Shown here: in pieces, positions 9,304 through 17,924 of the stretch
Layout of the letters: every line of letters starts with the position of its first letter
Numbering within the stretch: position 1 is the stretch's first letter
NCBI RefSeq assembly: GCF_024753145.1
Contig: NZ_JANUGU010000003.1
Span: forward strand, 1 to 64,000
Origin: Massilia terrae
Lineage (GTDB): Bacteria; Pseudomonadota; Gammaproteobacteria; Burkholderiales; Burkholderiaceae_D
DNA: 64,000 bases
Reading direction: 5' to 3'
Notes under the pieces: generated by a model
Databases searched by the model: none
What the model saw: only the letters and a program-made list of their open reading frames with translations
Told to the model about the DNA's origin: nothing
Program-made: the position numbers and the translations under genes

Positions 9304-12120
9304 TTATGCGGCTTTCGCCTGCCTCCGCTGCAGCACGAAAATCGGCTGCGCCCACTGCGTGTCCTTCTTCTTTTTGCTCGTGATGAGCGTCAGCTCCGAA
9401 GGATCGTACACGTCGGTATTGTGCGTCAGCGGCGTGGTCATCAGGTACTGCGCGTCCGTATTCTTCAGGAACTCGCCGACCAGCTGGATATTGCGGATGT
9501 CCAGGTGGGCGAACGGTTCGTCGATGAACACGAAGCCGCCCGAGCCATCCTCCGACTTCAACAGGCCAATCAGCAGCACCAGCGACTTCATCACCTGCTG
9601 GCCGCCCGAGGCCTCGCCGTCGTTCATCCCGATCTGGTCCTTGCCGTCGAACTTGAAGCGCACGTGCAGGCCGGCCTGCGCCAGCTGCACGTCGTCGTTC
9701 TCCAGGCGCACCGGGTCGGCATGGACTTCGATGTTGGCCAGCTCGCCCAGCTCCTTGATGTTCTTGGAGTAGGTCTTGATCGTGTAGCGCAGCCGCTCGA
9801 TGTAGGCGCCGCGCGCATTGGCGGTGGCTTCGATCGCGCGGTTGTTCTGGTAGCGCCGCTCGTCGGTCTCGGACTGGCGGTTATGCAGCTGGTCGTTCAG
9901 ACGCTGGTACTGGTCGATCACGGTTGCGTCCAGTTCCCAGTCGTCGCGCGCCAGCGCGTTTTCCAGCCAGTGGGTGCGCAGCTTCACCTGGTGCACGTTC
10001 TGGTGCTCGGCCACCAGCGCGGCGCGACGTGCGGCGCGACGCCACGACAGCGGCAGGTGGCGCCATGCGCGGCGCAGGGCGCGCAGCTCCTCGGCATGCT
10101 CCCCGCGCTGCTCGATCTGGCGGCGATGGTTCAGGCGCAGGCCCGCTTCCGCTTCCGACAGCGCCATGCGCGCGTTCTGCCACACGGTGTCGGCGCGCGT
10201 GCGGGCGACGGTCGCGTTCTTGGTCAGGGCCTGCAGCTCGCCCAGTCGCGCGCCCACTTCCAGGCGCTCGGTCTTGAGCGGGCCCAGGTTGCGCGCGGCT
10301 TCCTCGAACTCGGCGTGGCGCGCGTCCAGTTCCTTGGCCGCGTCGACGCCCGCGATCCGCGCGCGCAGGCCGCTGACTTCCGATGCCAGGCGGCTGACCT
10401 GCAGCGTGAGCTTGTCTTCCTGCTCCTCCAGGCCCGGCAGCGATTTCTGGATCGCCTCGAGACGCTGGATGCGCCCGGCCGAACCGAAGCGGTAGCGCGA
10501 CGGTTCCACGAACAGCGAGCGGCCGCCGCGGCGTTCGCGGTGGTAGGCGTCCGGCGTGATCCACTCGTCCGAGCGGGACTTGAAACCGTCGTCGACCGAG
10601 TCCACGCGCTCGATGCGCGCCAGCTGGTCGATCAGCCACGACGGCGCCTTGGCGCTGAATTTGACCACCGACAACAGGCTCGAATCCTTGATGCTCGGCG
10701 CCTCGATGCAGTCGGGGACGATGAAGTGGCGATAGCGCTCCTTCTCGGCCAGCTTGTACGCGGCCGGGGCATCCTTCGAACGCTCCAGCAGCACCACCGA
10801 TGCGTAACCGCCCAGCACACCCTCGACCGCGCCCTGCCACTTCGGATCCGTCACCTCGACGATATCCGACAGCATCGCGTGCGGAATGCCTTCGTCGTTG
10901 AGCGCACGGCGCATCAGGCGCTGCGCCTCGGGTTCCGGCATCGCGCTCTTGCCCTGCAGGGCCGAGATGGTGGCGCGTTCGCCCATGATCTTGGCCGAGA
11001 TGCTGTCGCGCGACTGGCGCAGGCGCGCCAGCTCGATGTCCTTTTCTTCGATCTGCCTGGCGACGTCGGCCAGGTCGGCGCCGGCGTCCGCCGACAGCTT
11101 CTGCAGGCGCTCCTTCTGTTCCAGCAGGCTTTCCAGCGGCTTGAGCTTGGCGTTGATGGCCGACAGGCGGCTGGCGAGGTTGGTCGCTTCCTGCTCCAGC
11201 AGCGCTTCCTGCTGCTGCGCCTCGGTCAGCGCGCGCTGCTGCGCGGCCAGCGCCTTGCGCTTCTCCTCCAACTGGGTGTCGGCCTGCGCCATCGGCTTGC
11301 GCGCTTCGCGCAGCTGGCGGCTGACGACGGCGGCCTTCTCGCGCACCTCGTGGTATTCGAGGCTCGGCAGCACTTCTTCCGTCAGGTTGCGGCGCTCCTT
11401 GTGCAGGTCTTCCCACTGGTGGTAATTGGCCACCCGCAGGCGCAGGCCTTCGAGGTTGGTGCGCGACGCTTCCAGCTCGGCTTCGAAGCGCTTCAGTTCC
11501 GTCTCGGTGTCGCGCTGATGGCGCTTGGCCTCGTCGTAGGCATCCAGCACTTCCTTGTCGCCGAAGACCTGGAACACCAGGTCGAGCAGCTGGCGCGGCG
11601 CATATTCGCACAGCTTGTCGGTCTCGCCCTGCTCCAGCGCCAGCACCTTGGCCATCGCCGGCGACAGGCCGGCCTGCGCCAGGCGCTTCTTGTAGTTCTC
11701 GACGCCGAGCCAGTCGGTCGCCTCGGTCACTTCCTCGATCTCGATATTCCCGGGTCGCATGAGGTACATGCGCTTCCAGTCGCCGCCGTTCTTCTGCACC
11801 TGGCAGAACAGCGTCACTTCATCGTCGCTAAAGAAGCCGGAGTTGCGGAACGGGCGGTTCGACAGCTGGCGTCCGGCCGGCTTGTTGTCGACCACGGCGC
11901 GGATCCAGGCGCTCTGCTGGCCGGAGTGGCGCGCGTAGTGCTTGTAGGTGCGGCCCATCGAGCAATCGAGGCCGAACAGGGTGCGCAGCGCGTCCAGCAG
12001 CGTGGTCTTGCCGGAGCCGTTCTGGCCGGCGATGGTGATGATCTTCGCGTCCAGCGGGATGTTCTTGATCCGCTGCCAGTAATCCCAGTGGACCAGTTCG
12101 AGTGATTTAATGTGGAACAT
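9304..12120 (-). CDS. SMC-like ATPase of an MksB/JetC-type condensin complex
   Basis: This 938-residue chromosome/DNA-handling ATPase has split ABC-type halves. Walker A is GQNGSGKTT at residues 32-40. Coiled coil runs from about 220 to 400. A globular hinge lies at about 410-560 (GVLGGYASVVLLE). A second coil follows, then the signature ASGGQQ (SGGQ at 838-841) and Walker B FVFIDEP at 863-869. The arms are much shorter than in true SMC or MukB, like MksB/JetC. It follows an MksE-like and a kleisin-like gene with eight bases between, which supports a condensin-type complex. Wadjet systems add a JetD nuclease gene, and none is here. It could also be a distinct SMC subfamily. Family level is fairly sure, exact type less so. 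Confidence 0.75.
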   Translation of the reverse strand: MFHIKSLELVHWDYWQRIKNIPLDAKIITIAGQNGSGKTTLLDALRTLFGLDCSMGRTYKHYARHSGQQSAWIRAVVDNKPAGRQLSNRPFRNSGFFSDDEVTLFCQVQKNGGDWKRMYLMRPGNIEIEEVTEATDWLGVENYKKRLAQAGLSPAMAKVLALEQGETDKLCEYAPRQLLDLVFQVFGDKEVLDAYDEAKRHQRDTETELKRFEAELEASRTNLEGLRLRVANYHQWEDLHKERRNLTEEVLPSLEYHEVREKAAVVSRQLREARKPMAQADTQLEEKRKALAAQQRALTEAQQQEALLEQEATNLASRLSAINAKLKPLESLLEQKERLQKLSADAGADLADVARQIEEKDIELARLRQSRDSISAKIMGERATISALQGKSAMPEPEAQRLMRRALNDEGIPHAMLSDIVEVTDPKWQGAVEGVLGGYASVVLLERSKDAPAAYKLAEKERYRHFIVPDCIEAPSIKDSSLLSVVKFSAKAPSWLIDQLARIERVDSVDDGFKSRSDEWITPDAYHRERRGGRSLFVEPSRYRFGSAGRIQRLEAIQKSLPGLEEQEDKLTLQVSRLASEVSGLRARIAGVDAAKELDARHAEFEEAARNLGPLKTERLEVGARLGELQALTKNATVARTRADTVWQNARMALSEAEAGLRLNHRRQIEQRGEHAEELRALRRAWRHLPLSWRRAARRAALVAEHQNVHQVKLRTHWLENALARDDWELDATVIDQYQRLNDQLHNRQSETDERRYQNNRAIEATANARGAYIERLRYTIKTYSKNIKELGELANIEVHADPVRLENDDVQLAQAGLHVRFKFDGKDQIGMNDGEASGGQQVMKSLVLLIGLLKSEDGSGGFVFIDEPFAHLDIRNIQLVGEFLKNTDAQYLMTTPLTHNTDVYDPSELTLITSKKKKDTQWAQPIFVLQRRQAKAA

Positions 12121-12128
12121 CGGTGCCC

Positions 12129-12899
12129 TCAGTTCTGGATATCGGTAGGATCAGCCGCGGCATCGGTCACCGTTGCGGCATCGATGGCCGCTTCGGCGTC
12201 GGCAGCGACAGGCGCGGCGTCGGCGGCAGGCTCGATCTGTGGATCATTGGCGCTGCGGCGCGCCGGCGCGATCGCCAGCGGCGCGCGCTTGAACACGTCG
12301 GCCAGCGCGCCGTTGATGATGCGTTCCTTGAGCACGTCGGTGTCCATCATCAGGTCCAGCAGCGGGCCTTCCAGGATGACGTCGCCGCGGCGCTCGATGA
12401 AGCCGAGTTTGGACAGCACGCCGAGGTTCATGTCCATGCGCGTCTTCTTGCCCAGCTTGTCGCCGAAGTCGGCCAGCAGCGCGGTGTACGAGATGCCGAT
12501 CGAGGCGTCTTCCGCACGCGGGATCGGGTTGTCCTTGTCGAACATGTCGCTCTGCGAATCGTCGACGTGGTGGGTCTCCTGGCGTTCGCGCTTGGGCAGG
12601 ATGATCTGCGCCCACAGCACCACCAGCAGCGCCACGCCGTCGCGCGTGAGGCCGAAGTTATTGTTCTGCCAGATGTCCTTGGCGCCGAAGATCTTCGGCT
12701 CGACCGCGCGGTGCAGCGCCAGCGTGACGTGGTCGGCGTACACGTTGTCGAGCAGCTTCAGGCCCGATTCGAGCAGGCGTTTATCGAGTTCGGCGCGGAA
12801 CTGGTCGTCCGACAGCGCGCGCTTGACCAGCTTGTCGTCGCGGCGCAGGGTCTGGTGCGTAAGCAGGCGCGCGATCAGGATTTGTGCGTCGTCATTCAT
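12129..12899 (-). CDS. MksE/JetB-like partner (DUF4194-type)
   Basis: This 256-residue soluble protein is placed between a kleisin-like gene and an SMC-like ATPase gene. Residues 1-200 are mostly helical with winged-helix character (GLTRDGVALLVVLWAQ near 115; SKLGFIERRGD near 182), as in MukE/MksE/JetB proteins, which bind the kleisin and modulate the ATPase. The C-terminal 45 residues are low-complexity Ala/Asp-rich and probably disordered. The start overlaps the upstream stop by eight bases, indicating translational coupling. The family call rests mainly on gene order, size and fold impression. Confidence 0.62.
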   Translation of the reverse strand: MNDDAQILIARLLTHQTLRRDDKLVKRALSDDQFRAELDKRLLESGLKLLDNVYADHVTLALHRAVEPKIFGAKDIWQNNNFGLTRDGVALLVVLWAQIILPKRERQETHHVDDSQSDMFDKDNPIPRAEDASIGISYTALLADFGDKLGKKTRMDMNLGVLSKLGFIERRGDVILEGPLLDLMMDTDVLKERIINGALADVFKRAPLAIAPARRSANDPQIEPAADAAPVAADAEAAIDAATVTDAAADPTDIQN

Positions 12900-14265
12900 C
12901 TTGTTGCGAGCCGCTTTCTAAATTGAGTGAGAGAGTGGCGACCGACATCGCGGCCACTTCAGGGTCGTCCAGTTCGATCATCGCGTCGGTGGCGTCGAAG
13001 CTGATCGGCAGGCGCGCCAGCTGCGCGGTCGCGCCCTGCAGGCTGGCCTCGGCGGCGTCGCCCAGCAGCGGCAGCAGCGAGGCGCGGTACGAGGCGACGG
13101 CGAAGCTGGCCGGCAGCAGCGAGTCCTGGATCGGCACCTGCTTCGGGCTCTCGTCGGTGAACTCGGGGAAGGTGCCGAGGTTGGCGAAGTCGGACAGGCG
13201 CGAGATCCAGGTATCGAGCTCCATCTGGATCTGCGGGTTGTCGTTGATGGTCAGCGGCGCGTCCTCGCCGCTCGGCAGGCCGGCCGGGCCGACGCTGACG
13301 GCGCGTTCGGACAGCAGCTCGGTCTCGGCCACGTCGATCATCTCGGCCGGGGTGATGAAGATCGGGACCACCGGGCGGTCGATCGCGCCGTCGGCCAGGC
13401 TGGCCAGGTCTTCATGCGCCAGCAGCCACAGTTTGACGTCGGTGGTCGACAGGCCGGACTGGCCCAGGTGCACGCGCTGGCGCTCGATCTGGTTGAGGGC
13501 GCGCGAGAACATGCCCTGCATGTTCAGCAGCGCACTCTGGGCGCGGCCGATCGCCTGCGCGGCTCGGTGGGTGGCCGAGTCGGCGCGTTCGTCGCCGGTG
13601 ATCGCGCGCAGGATCTGCGAGCCCTTCTCGACCCAGTCGCAAGCAGTGTGCCACTTGTCCTGCGAGGTGCGCAGCTGGAATTCGGAACCGGAGGCGATCG
13701 CGTCGCGGAACTCGTCGGTCAGCTCGGTCAGGCGGCCCAGCAGGTGCTTGAGCTGGTCGACGGTGACGCCGCCGACCGCCTGCGCGCCGGCCACCTGCGA
13801 CAGCAGGAAGCCCATGTCGGCGTCTTCCGCGTCGTTCTGGCCGAGCGAGAACAGGGTGTCCAGCGCGGCCAGCACATTGCGCGCCATCGGCGTGATGCGG
13901 TACACGGCGGCGGGCGCGTCCCAGGCCAGCAGGCCGTGCGTGCGCAGGCGGTTCAGCACCGTCTCCAGGCTTTCCGGGATCAGGTAGGCGAACTTCTGGT
14001 TGATGTCGGCACGCGAGAAGGCGGCCGTCGCCGTGTCGGCGGCGAGTTCGCGCAGCACTAGCAGGCGCAGGGTCACGCTGTCCTGGCCGCCGTGGAACAG
14101 CGCGGTGAAAGCCTGCAGCATCGGCTGCGCGCGCTTCAGGTGGTAGACCTGTTCGATCTCCTCGGGATTGAGCCCGGCGTGGAAGTGCGCCTGCAGCGGA
14201 TCCGCTTCGTCCAATGCTGGTATTTGTTCTGCGGCCAAGGCCGCGCCTGCCAGTGTGTCGATCAT
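12892..14265 (-). CDS. MksF/JetA-like kleisin subunit
   Basis: This is the first gene of the three-gene SMC-like operon (457 residues). The N-terminal third reads as winged-helix (LKRAQPMLQAFTALF, then LRTHGLLAWDAPAAVYRITP), the middle is long amphipathic helices (residues 130-260), and the C-terminal part is acidic. That is the usual layout of MukF/MksF/JetA kleisins, which bridge the ATPase heads. I chose the ATG that begins MIDTLAGAAL. The frame is open 42 codons further upstream, but that region is proline/arginine-rich with no ribosome site. It is divergent from a small secreted-protein gene across a 190-base region. Confidence 0.6.
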   Translation of the reverse strand: MIDTLAGAALAAEQIPALDEADPLQAHFHAGLNPEEIEQVYHLKRAQPMLQAFTALFHGGQDSVTLRLLVLRELAADTATAAFSRADINQKFAYLIPESLETVLNRLRTHGLLAWDAPAAVYRITPMARNVLAALDTLFSLGQNDAEDADMGFLLSQVAGAQAVGGVTVDQLKHLLGRLTELTDEFRDAIASGSEFQLRTSQDKWHTACDWVEKGSQILRAITGDERADSATHRAAQAIGRAQSALLNMQGMFSRALNQIERQRVHLGQSGLSTTDVKLWLLAHEDLASLADGAIDRPVVPIFITPAEMIDVAETELLSERAVSVGPAGLPSGEDAPLTINDNPQIQMELDTWISRLSDFANLGTFPEFTDESPKQVPIQDSLLPASFAVASYRASLLPLLGDAAEASLQGATAQLARLPISFDATDAMIELDDPEVAAMSVATLSLNLESGSQQDE

Positions 14266-14414
14266 CGTGTTCCGGTAGTTGCTGGGGCGACGTGCCGCCG
14301 CGCCGTAAGGGCGGGCCAGACTCGTCCGCGGGGGCGCCAGTATACCAGTTACAGCCGGGCAAAATACCGAAAAGCCGGGGCCGGCGGGCAATGCGGGGGA
14401 TACGCAACATTTTC

Positions 14415-14428
14415 TCGATTACAATCGA
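14415..14428. promoter_or_regulatory. Palindromic possible operator overlapping a -10-like hexamer
   Basis: TCGATTACAATCGA is a perfect 6-bp inverted repeat with a 2-bp spacer, and it contains TACAAT, a reasonable -10 for the downstream plus-strand gene. It lies in the divergent region between the kleisin-like operon and that gene. No -35 is obvious, and the repeat could be chance. Confidence 0.28.
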
Positions 14429-14458
14429 ATATTGCACACCAGACAACTTAGAGGGCGT

Positions 14459-14866
14459 ATGTGGTCGATGCGAAAGGCTTCCCTGGTATTCGCCGGGCTC
14501 GTGCTGTCGGCGGCCGCTGCCGCCCAAGCGCCGGCCGATCCTGCCCTGCAGAAGCAATTGCTGGAGTTGCGCGAACTGGACCAGGGCGCGCTCAGGCAGA
14601 ACCTGGACGCCACAAAGTTGCGTGCAATACAACATTTGAATAAGGCCCGCCTGCAGGCGATCCTGCGCGCGCGTGGCTGGCCCAGGCTGTCGGCCGTGGG
14701 CGACGATGCGGCCCAGGGAGCGTGGCTGATCGTCCAGCATGCGGACGACGATCTGCCGTGGCAGCGCGAGGCCCTGGCGATGATGGAGGCGCTCATACCG
14801 AGCAAAGAGGTGCGCAAGTCGGATATCGCCTATCCTCCGCCGCTGCGCTTGATACCGCTGAATTGA
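14459..14866 (+). CDS. Small exported protein, DUF6624-like
   Basis: This protein of about 135 residues has an N-terminal signal peptide (LVFAGLVLSAAAAAQA) and a mature part with the block ARGWPRLSAVGDDAAQGAWLIVQHAD. The last block resembles DUF6624 proteins, whose function is not known to me. The ATG at 14459 follows GAGG closely, and a second in-frame ATG nine bases later is equally possible. The next gene starts about 100 bases later on the same strand. Probably periplasmic. Confidence 0.62.
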   Translation: MWSMRKASLVFAGLVLSAAAAAQAPADPALQKQLLELRELDQGALRQNLDATKLRAIQHLNKARLQAILRARGWPRLSAVGDDAAQGAWLIVQHADDDLPWQREALAMMEALIPSKEVRKSDIAYPPPLRLIPLN

Positions 14867-14972
14867 CCGCCGGTCGCATCCGCCGTGCTGGCGCCAGGGG
14901 GCCCGCGTAACATCATGTCATCGTCACCTTGCGGTGATTTATCGACCCATCGAAGAAGAAAGGACGATTGAC

Positions 14973-16058
14973 ATGATGCGCCCATTGCTCGGCCTACTAC
15001 TGGTTGCCACCTTCTGCGCGGCCAACGCCCAGACCAGCACCTACGACACCGCCAGCGTGTTCGATCCCAGTAAGCTCAAAGGTCCTGCGCGCGGTACGCC
15101 GAATGAGGTGATGGTGCTGGGCACGGCCCACCTGTCGCAACTGCCCAGGGTCTTCGATCCGGCCTCGCTAGATGGCCTGCTCGATCGGCTGGCCAACTGG
15201 CATCCGCAGATCATCGCGATCGAGTCGATGTCCGGTACGCTGTGCGCATCCATGCGCCAGTATCCGGATCGCTATGCGGACACGGTCAAGACCTATTGCT
15301 GGGACCCGACGCCGGCGCGCGCCGCGACCGGACTGGACGTGCCGGCCGCAACGCGTGAGATCGACGCCATGCTTGCGCACTGGCCAGTCGCGCCGACCTC
15401 GGCGCAGCGGCGCAAGCTAGCCTCGCACTTCCTCGCTGGCGGCGAACCAGCGTCGGCGCTGGTGCAATGGCTGCGCCTGCCGGAGGCCGAACGTCATGCC
15501 GGCGACGGCCTCGACGCCTCACTCGTAGCCTTGCTTGAAAAATTCCACACTTGGCACAAAGAAGACGGGCTGATCGCCGCCCCGCTAGCCGCCAGACTCG
15601 GCCTGGAGCGTGTGGTGCCGATGGATGACCAGTCAGAGAATCTGCCGGTCGATGACGAAAAGGCCTACGGTGACGCGATCGCGAAGGCCTGGGACAATCC
15701 TGCCAACGCCAAGCGCACGCGTGTCGGCACGGAGCTTGACGCCGGGGTGGGCAGCGCTGCAGGGGTCATGGCACTGTACCGCGCCCTGAACGATCGCTCA
15801 CTAGCGAGGACGGTCTTTGACGCCGACTTCGGCGCGGCATTGGAAGAGCCGTCCGGGCAAGGCTACGGCCGCGTCTACGTCGGTTACTGGGAAACGCGCA
15901 ACCTGCGCATGGCTGCGAACATCCGTGAAGCGATCGGGGCGCATCCAGGCAGACGCACGCTGGTCATCGTGGGCGCCTCGCACAAGTGGTATCTGCAGGC
16001 CTACCTGAACCAGATGCACGACGTCCACATCGTGGACATTGCGCCGATGCTGCGTTGA
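14973..16058 (+). CDS. Exported TraB/TIKI-like protein (DUF5694-type)
   Basis: This 361-residue protein has a signal peptide (LLGLLLVATFCAANAQ) and features of the TraB/GumN/TIKI metalloprotease-like fold: GTAHLSQ near residue 38, IAIESMSG near residue 75, and a C-terminal VIVGASHKWYL (G-x-x-H). In that superfamily the GxxH motifs and conserved glutamates are metal ligands; activity is not shown for this branch. AAAGGA precedes two adjacent ATGs, of which I took the first. In-frame codons upstream as far as a GTG exist but do not look like a leader. Probably periplasmic. Confidence 0.68.
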   Translation: MMRPLLGLLLVATFCAANAQTSTYDTASVFDPSKLKGPARGTPNEVMVLGTAHLSQLPRVFDPASLDGLLDRLANWHPQIIAIESMSGTLCASMRQYPDRYADTVKTYCWDPTPARAATGLDVPAATREIDAMLAHWPVAPTSAQRRKLASHFLAGGEPASALVQWLRLPEAERHAGDGLDASLVALLEKFHTWHKEDGLIAAPLAARLGLERVVPMDDQSENLPVDDEKAYGDAIAKAWDNPANAKRTRVGTELDAGVGSAAGVMALYRALNDRSLARTVFDADFGAALEEPSGQGYGRVYVGYWETRNLRMAANIREAIGAHPGRRTLVIVGASHKWYLQAYLNQMHDVHIVDIAPMLR

Positions 16059-16248
16059 GTGGGGGCTGGCCGATGGCAGCAATGGGTAATTCTCACGCTG
16101 CGGTTTTTTCGGCTGTGACTGTCGGCTCCTGGCCGAACCCGGCCGTTTGCAATGCTCAGGGTACGGCCCGTGTTGCTCTGCTGAATGGCCGGGAAGCCGC
16201 GCTTGTGATCAACCTAGTTACGATCGGAGCATGGCCTGGTCGAAGGCT

Positions 16249-17034
16249 TCATCTGCACCGACGGGTTTCTTTCTCCAAGCTTTCTTTGACCTGCTCGACT
16301 GTCAGCACGTCCGGGGCCGAGGGAAGGACCGGCATCCCGTCTGGACCAAAGTGAAAAGGTTCAGGAGCAGCTTCATTTGGGCAGGCCGGCACCGAGGCTG
16401 GCAACGAGGCGGCCAATGCGAATAATTGTTGGCGCAGTGGCGTTAGCGCGACATTCGCGTCTATCCAAAGCTCGTAGTACCGCCGGCCCCGCATCCATGA
16501 CAAGGCAGAAATAGCGTTGCCGGATCCGGCCTGAAAAACGCTCAAGTGGGCTGGGAGCTTGCCGACTCTCTCTGTTTCGTCCTTCGGGTCGCGCCACATA
16601 CGAGTGCCATCGGCTGACATGTCGTGCTCGAACAGTGTCAGCTTGCGCCCGTCGGGCATTCGAAACCCTCGGTAGAGACGAGATTTGGTACGGTTGACCG
16701 CTTCAGCTGTGGCCCCGAGGCTCTTGAGTTTTGCAAAGGGTGTTTTCGACAGGTCGACTGGTTGAAAGGCCAGGCTCTTTACAGCCGCCGCGCTTGGGCT
16801 GAACGACATGTCGTAGCGTTTCAGATTTGCTTCGCACACACGTAAGAAGCCGTCCCGACGCACTTCCTCTGCCTGACGGGCCCGGTCCTCGGCAAAGCCG
16901 CGGGTGCCCGGCGGCACGCCGAGCCCGCAGCGTTCGCTCGCCGCTCCGGGATTTGCCGAAACGAACACAGCGTGCATCACCAGGCAAAGCCCAATGGCGC
17001 TCAAGCCCAGAAACCGCAATCGCTTCACCTGCAT
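16249..17034 (-). CDS. Secreted hypothetical protein of atypical composition
   Basis: This 261-residue protein has a signal-peptide-like N-terminus (FLGLSAIGLCLVMHAVFVSA). Four cysteines in the mature part could form disulfides: C36 near RCGLG, one at LRVCEAN, one at VPACPNE, and one at RRCR. I did not recognise a family. A strong GGGAGGG ribosome site fixes the ATG; a longer frame upstream lacks one. Codon use is visibly less G+C-biased at third positions than in neighbouring genes, as is the flanking intergenic DNA, which may point to more recent acquisition. It faces the upstream plus-strand gene tail to tail. Confidence 0.62.
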   Translation of the reverse strand: MQVKRLRFLGLSAIGLCLVMHAVFVSANPGAASERCGLGVPPGTRGFAEDRARQAEEVRRDGFLRVCEANLKRYDMSFSPSAAAVKSLAFQPVDLSKTPFAKLKSLGATAEAVNRTKSRLYRGFRMPDGRKLTLFEHDMSADGTRMWRDPKDETERVGKLPAHLSVFQAGSGNAISALSWMRGRRYYELWIDANVALTPLRQQLFALAASLPASVPACPNEAAPEPFHFGPDGMPVLPSAPDVLTVEQVKESLEKETRRCR

Positions 17035-17170
17035 GCCGCCCTCCCGTTGAAAGCCGTTTTCACGGAAGAGTAGCAGACCACCAAGCCTGACAAATGCACG
17101 GAAACCCACCGAATCGAACCATGGTCATGGCCGCTTGCAAATCAAGCAGTCGCGATCGAAGCAATCGCCG

Positions 17171-17923
17171 CTACTTCTTCGTGATCTTCTCCACCGACTG
17201 CTCTACGTAATCCTTCCCGTCGTCGTTGAACAGCAGCTTGACGGGATACCAATCCTGCGCCGGCGCCAGCCAGATATCGAGCTTCTGTCCCTTGACCGCC
17301 TCGGTCTCCTCGCGGATCACGTGCCACGCGTCGAATTCGCCGGCCGGCGTGCTCACTTTCTCTCGCTTGATGAAGCGGAAGATCCACGGATCCGCATCAT
17401 GCCGCCCCGCGACGAAATACGCCCAGCGCGTGCCGGGCTTGAGCTTGTCCCCCGCCGCCCGCGCCTGCGCGACCAGCTGCCAGGTGACGGAGGTGCGATC
17501 CTGCTCGCCGCCCTTCAGCGGATAGGTCTGGTCCCCATCCGAAAAGCTCAGGGTCTTGCTACCACGGTCGAACTTGCTGGTGGTCGCATCATGCCGGAAG
17601 CGTTTTTCATAGAACTCCGCCGGCGCCAGGCCATAGCTGTCGATCGCGCCCTCGCTGCGGTTCTCCGTGATCTTGCCCAGGAGGGACACGCGCGATTCCG
17701 CCGTCGTGGCGTACTTGCCATCGCCGGCGCGCCAGGTGATCAGCGCCTTTCCGCTGAGCGAAAACCCACCCTGGCGTGCGCTCAGGTTGTAGCTCAGGTC
17801 GGCATTGGGCGGCAGTTCGAATGCCCGCTTCTGGACCGGATGATCGTCCTGAGCCCACGCGCCTGCCAGCACTGCCGCCAGCACGAGGACCGCGCCAGCC
17901 TGTTTCAACAAATTACGTCGCAT
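17171..17923 (-). CDS. Exported DUF3108 protein
   Basis: This 250-residue protein has a signal peptide (AVLVLAAVLAGAWAQ) and a beta-rich DUF3108 domain with FSLSGKALITWRAGDG near the start and LDIWLAPAQDWYPVKLLF near the end. The same block closes the neighbouring upstream gene (LDIWLAPERGWYPVRI), so the two are paralogues. Their reading frames almost touch, with the start one base short of the previous stop, so they are one operon. Periplasmic. The biochemical role of DUF3108 is not established to my knowledge. Confidence 0.78.
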   Translation of the reverse strand: MRRNLLKQAGAVLVLAAVLAGAWAQDDHPVQKRAFELPPNADLSYNLSARQGGFSLSGKALITWRAGDGKYATTAESRVSLLGKITENRSEGAIDSYGLAPAEFYEKRFRHDATTSKFDRGSKTLSFSDGDQTYPLKGGEQDRTSVTWQLVAQARAAGDKLKPGTRWAYFVAGRHDADPWIFRFIKREKVSTPAGEFDAWHVIREETEAVKGQKLDIWLAPAQDWYPVKLLFNDDGKDYVEQSVEKITKK

Positions 17924-17924
17924 A

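Noticed and set aside
9205..12105. A 966-codon plus-strand frame opposite the SMC-like ATPase
   Set aside because: The translation is low-complexity Arg/Leu/Val/Gln with no family resemblance, while the opposite strand encodes a clear ATPase with Walker motifs.
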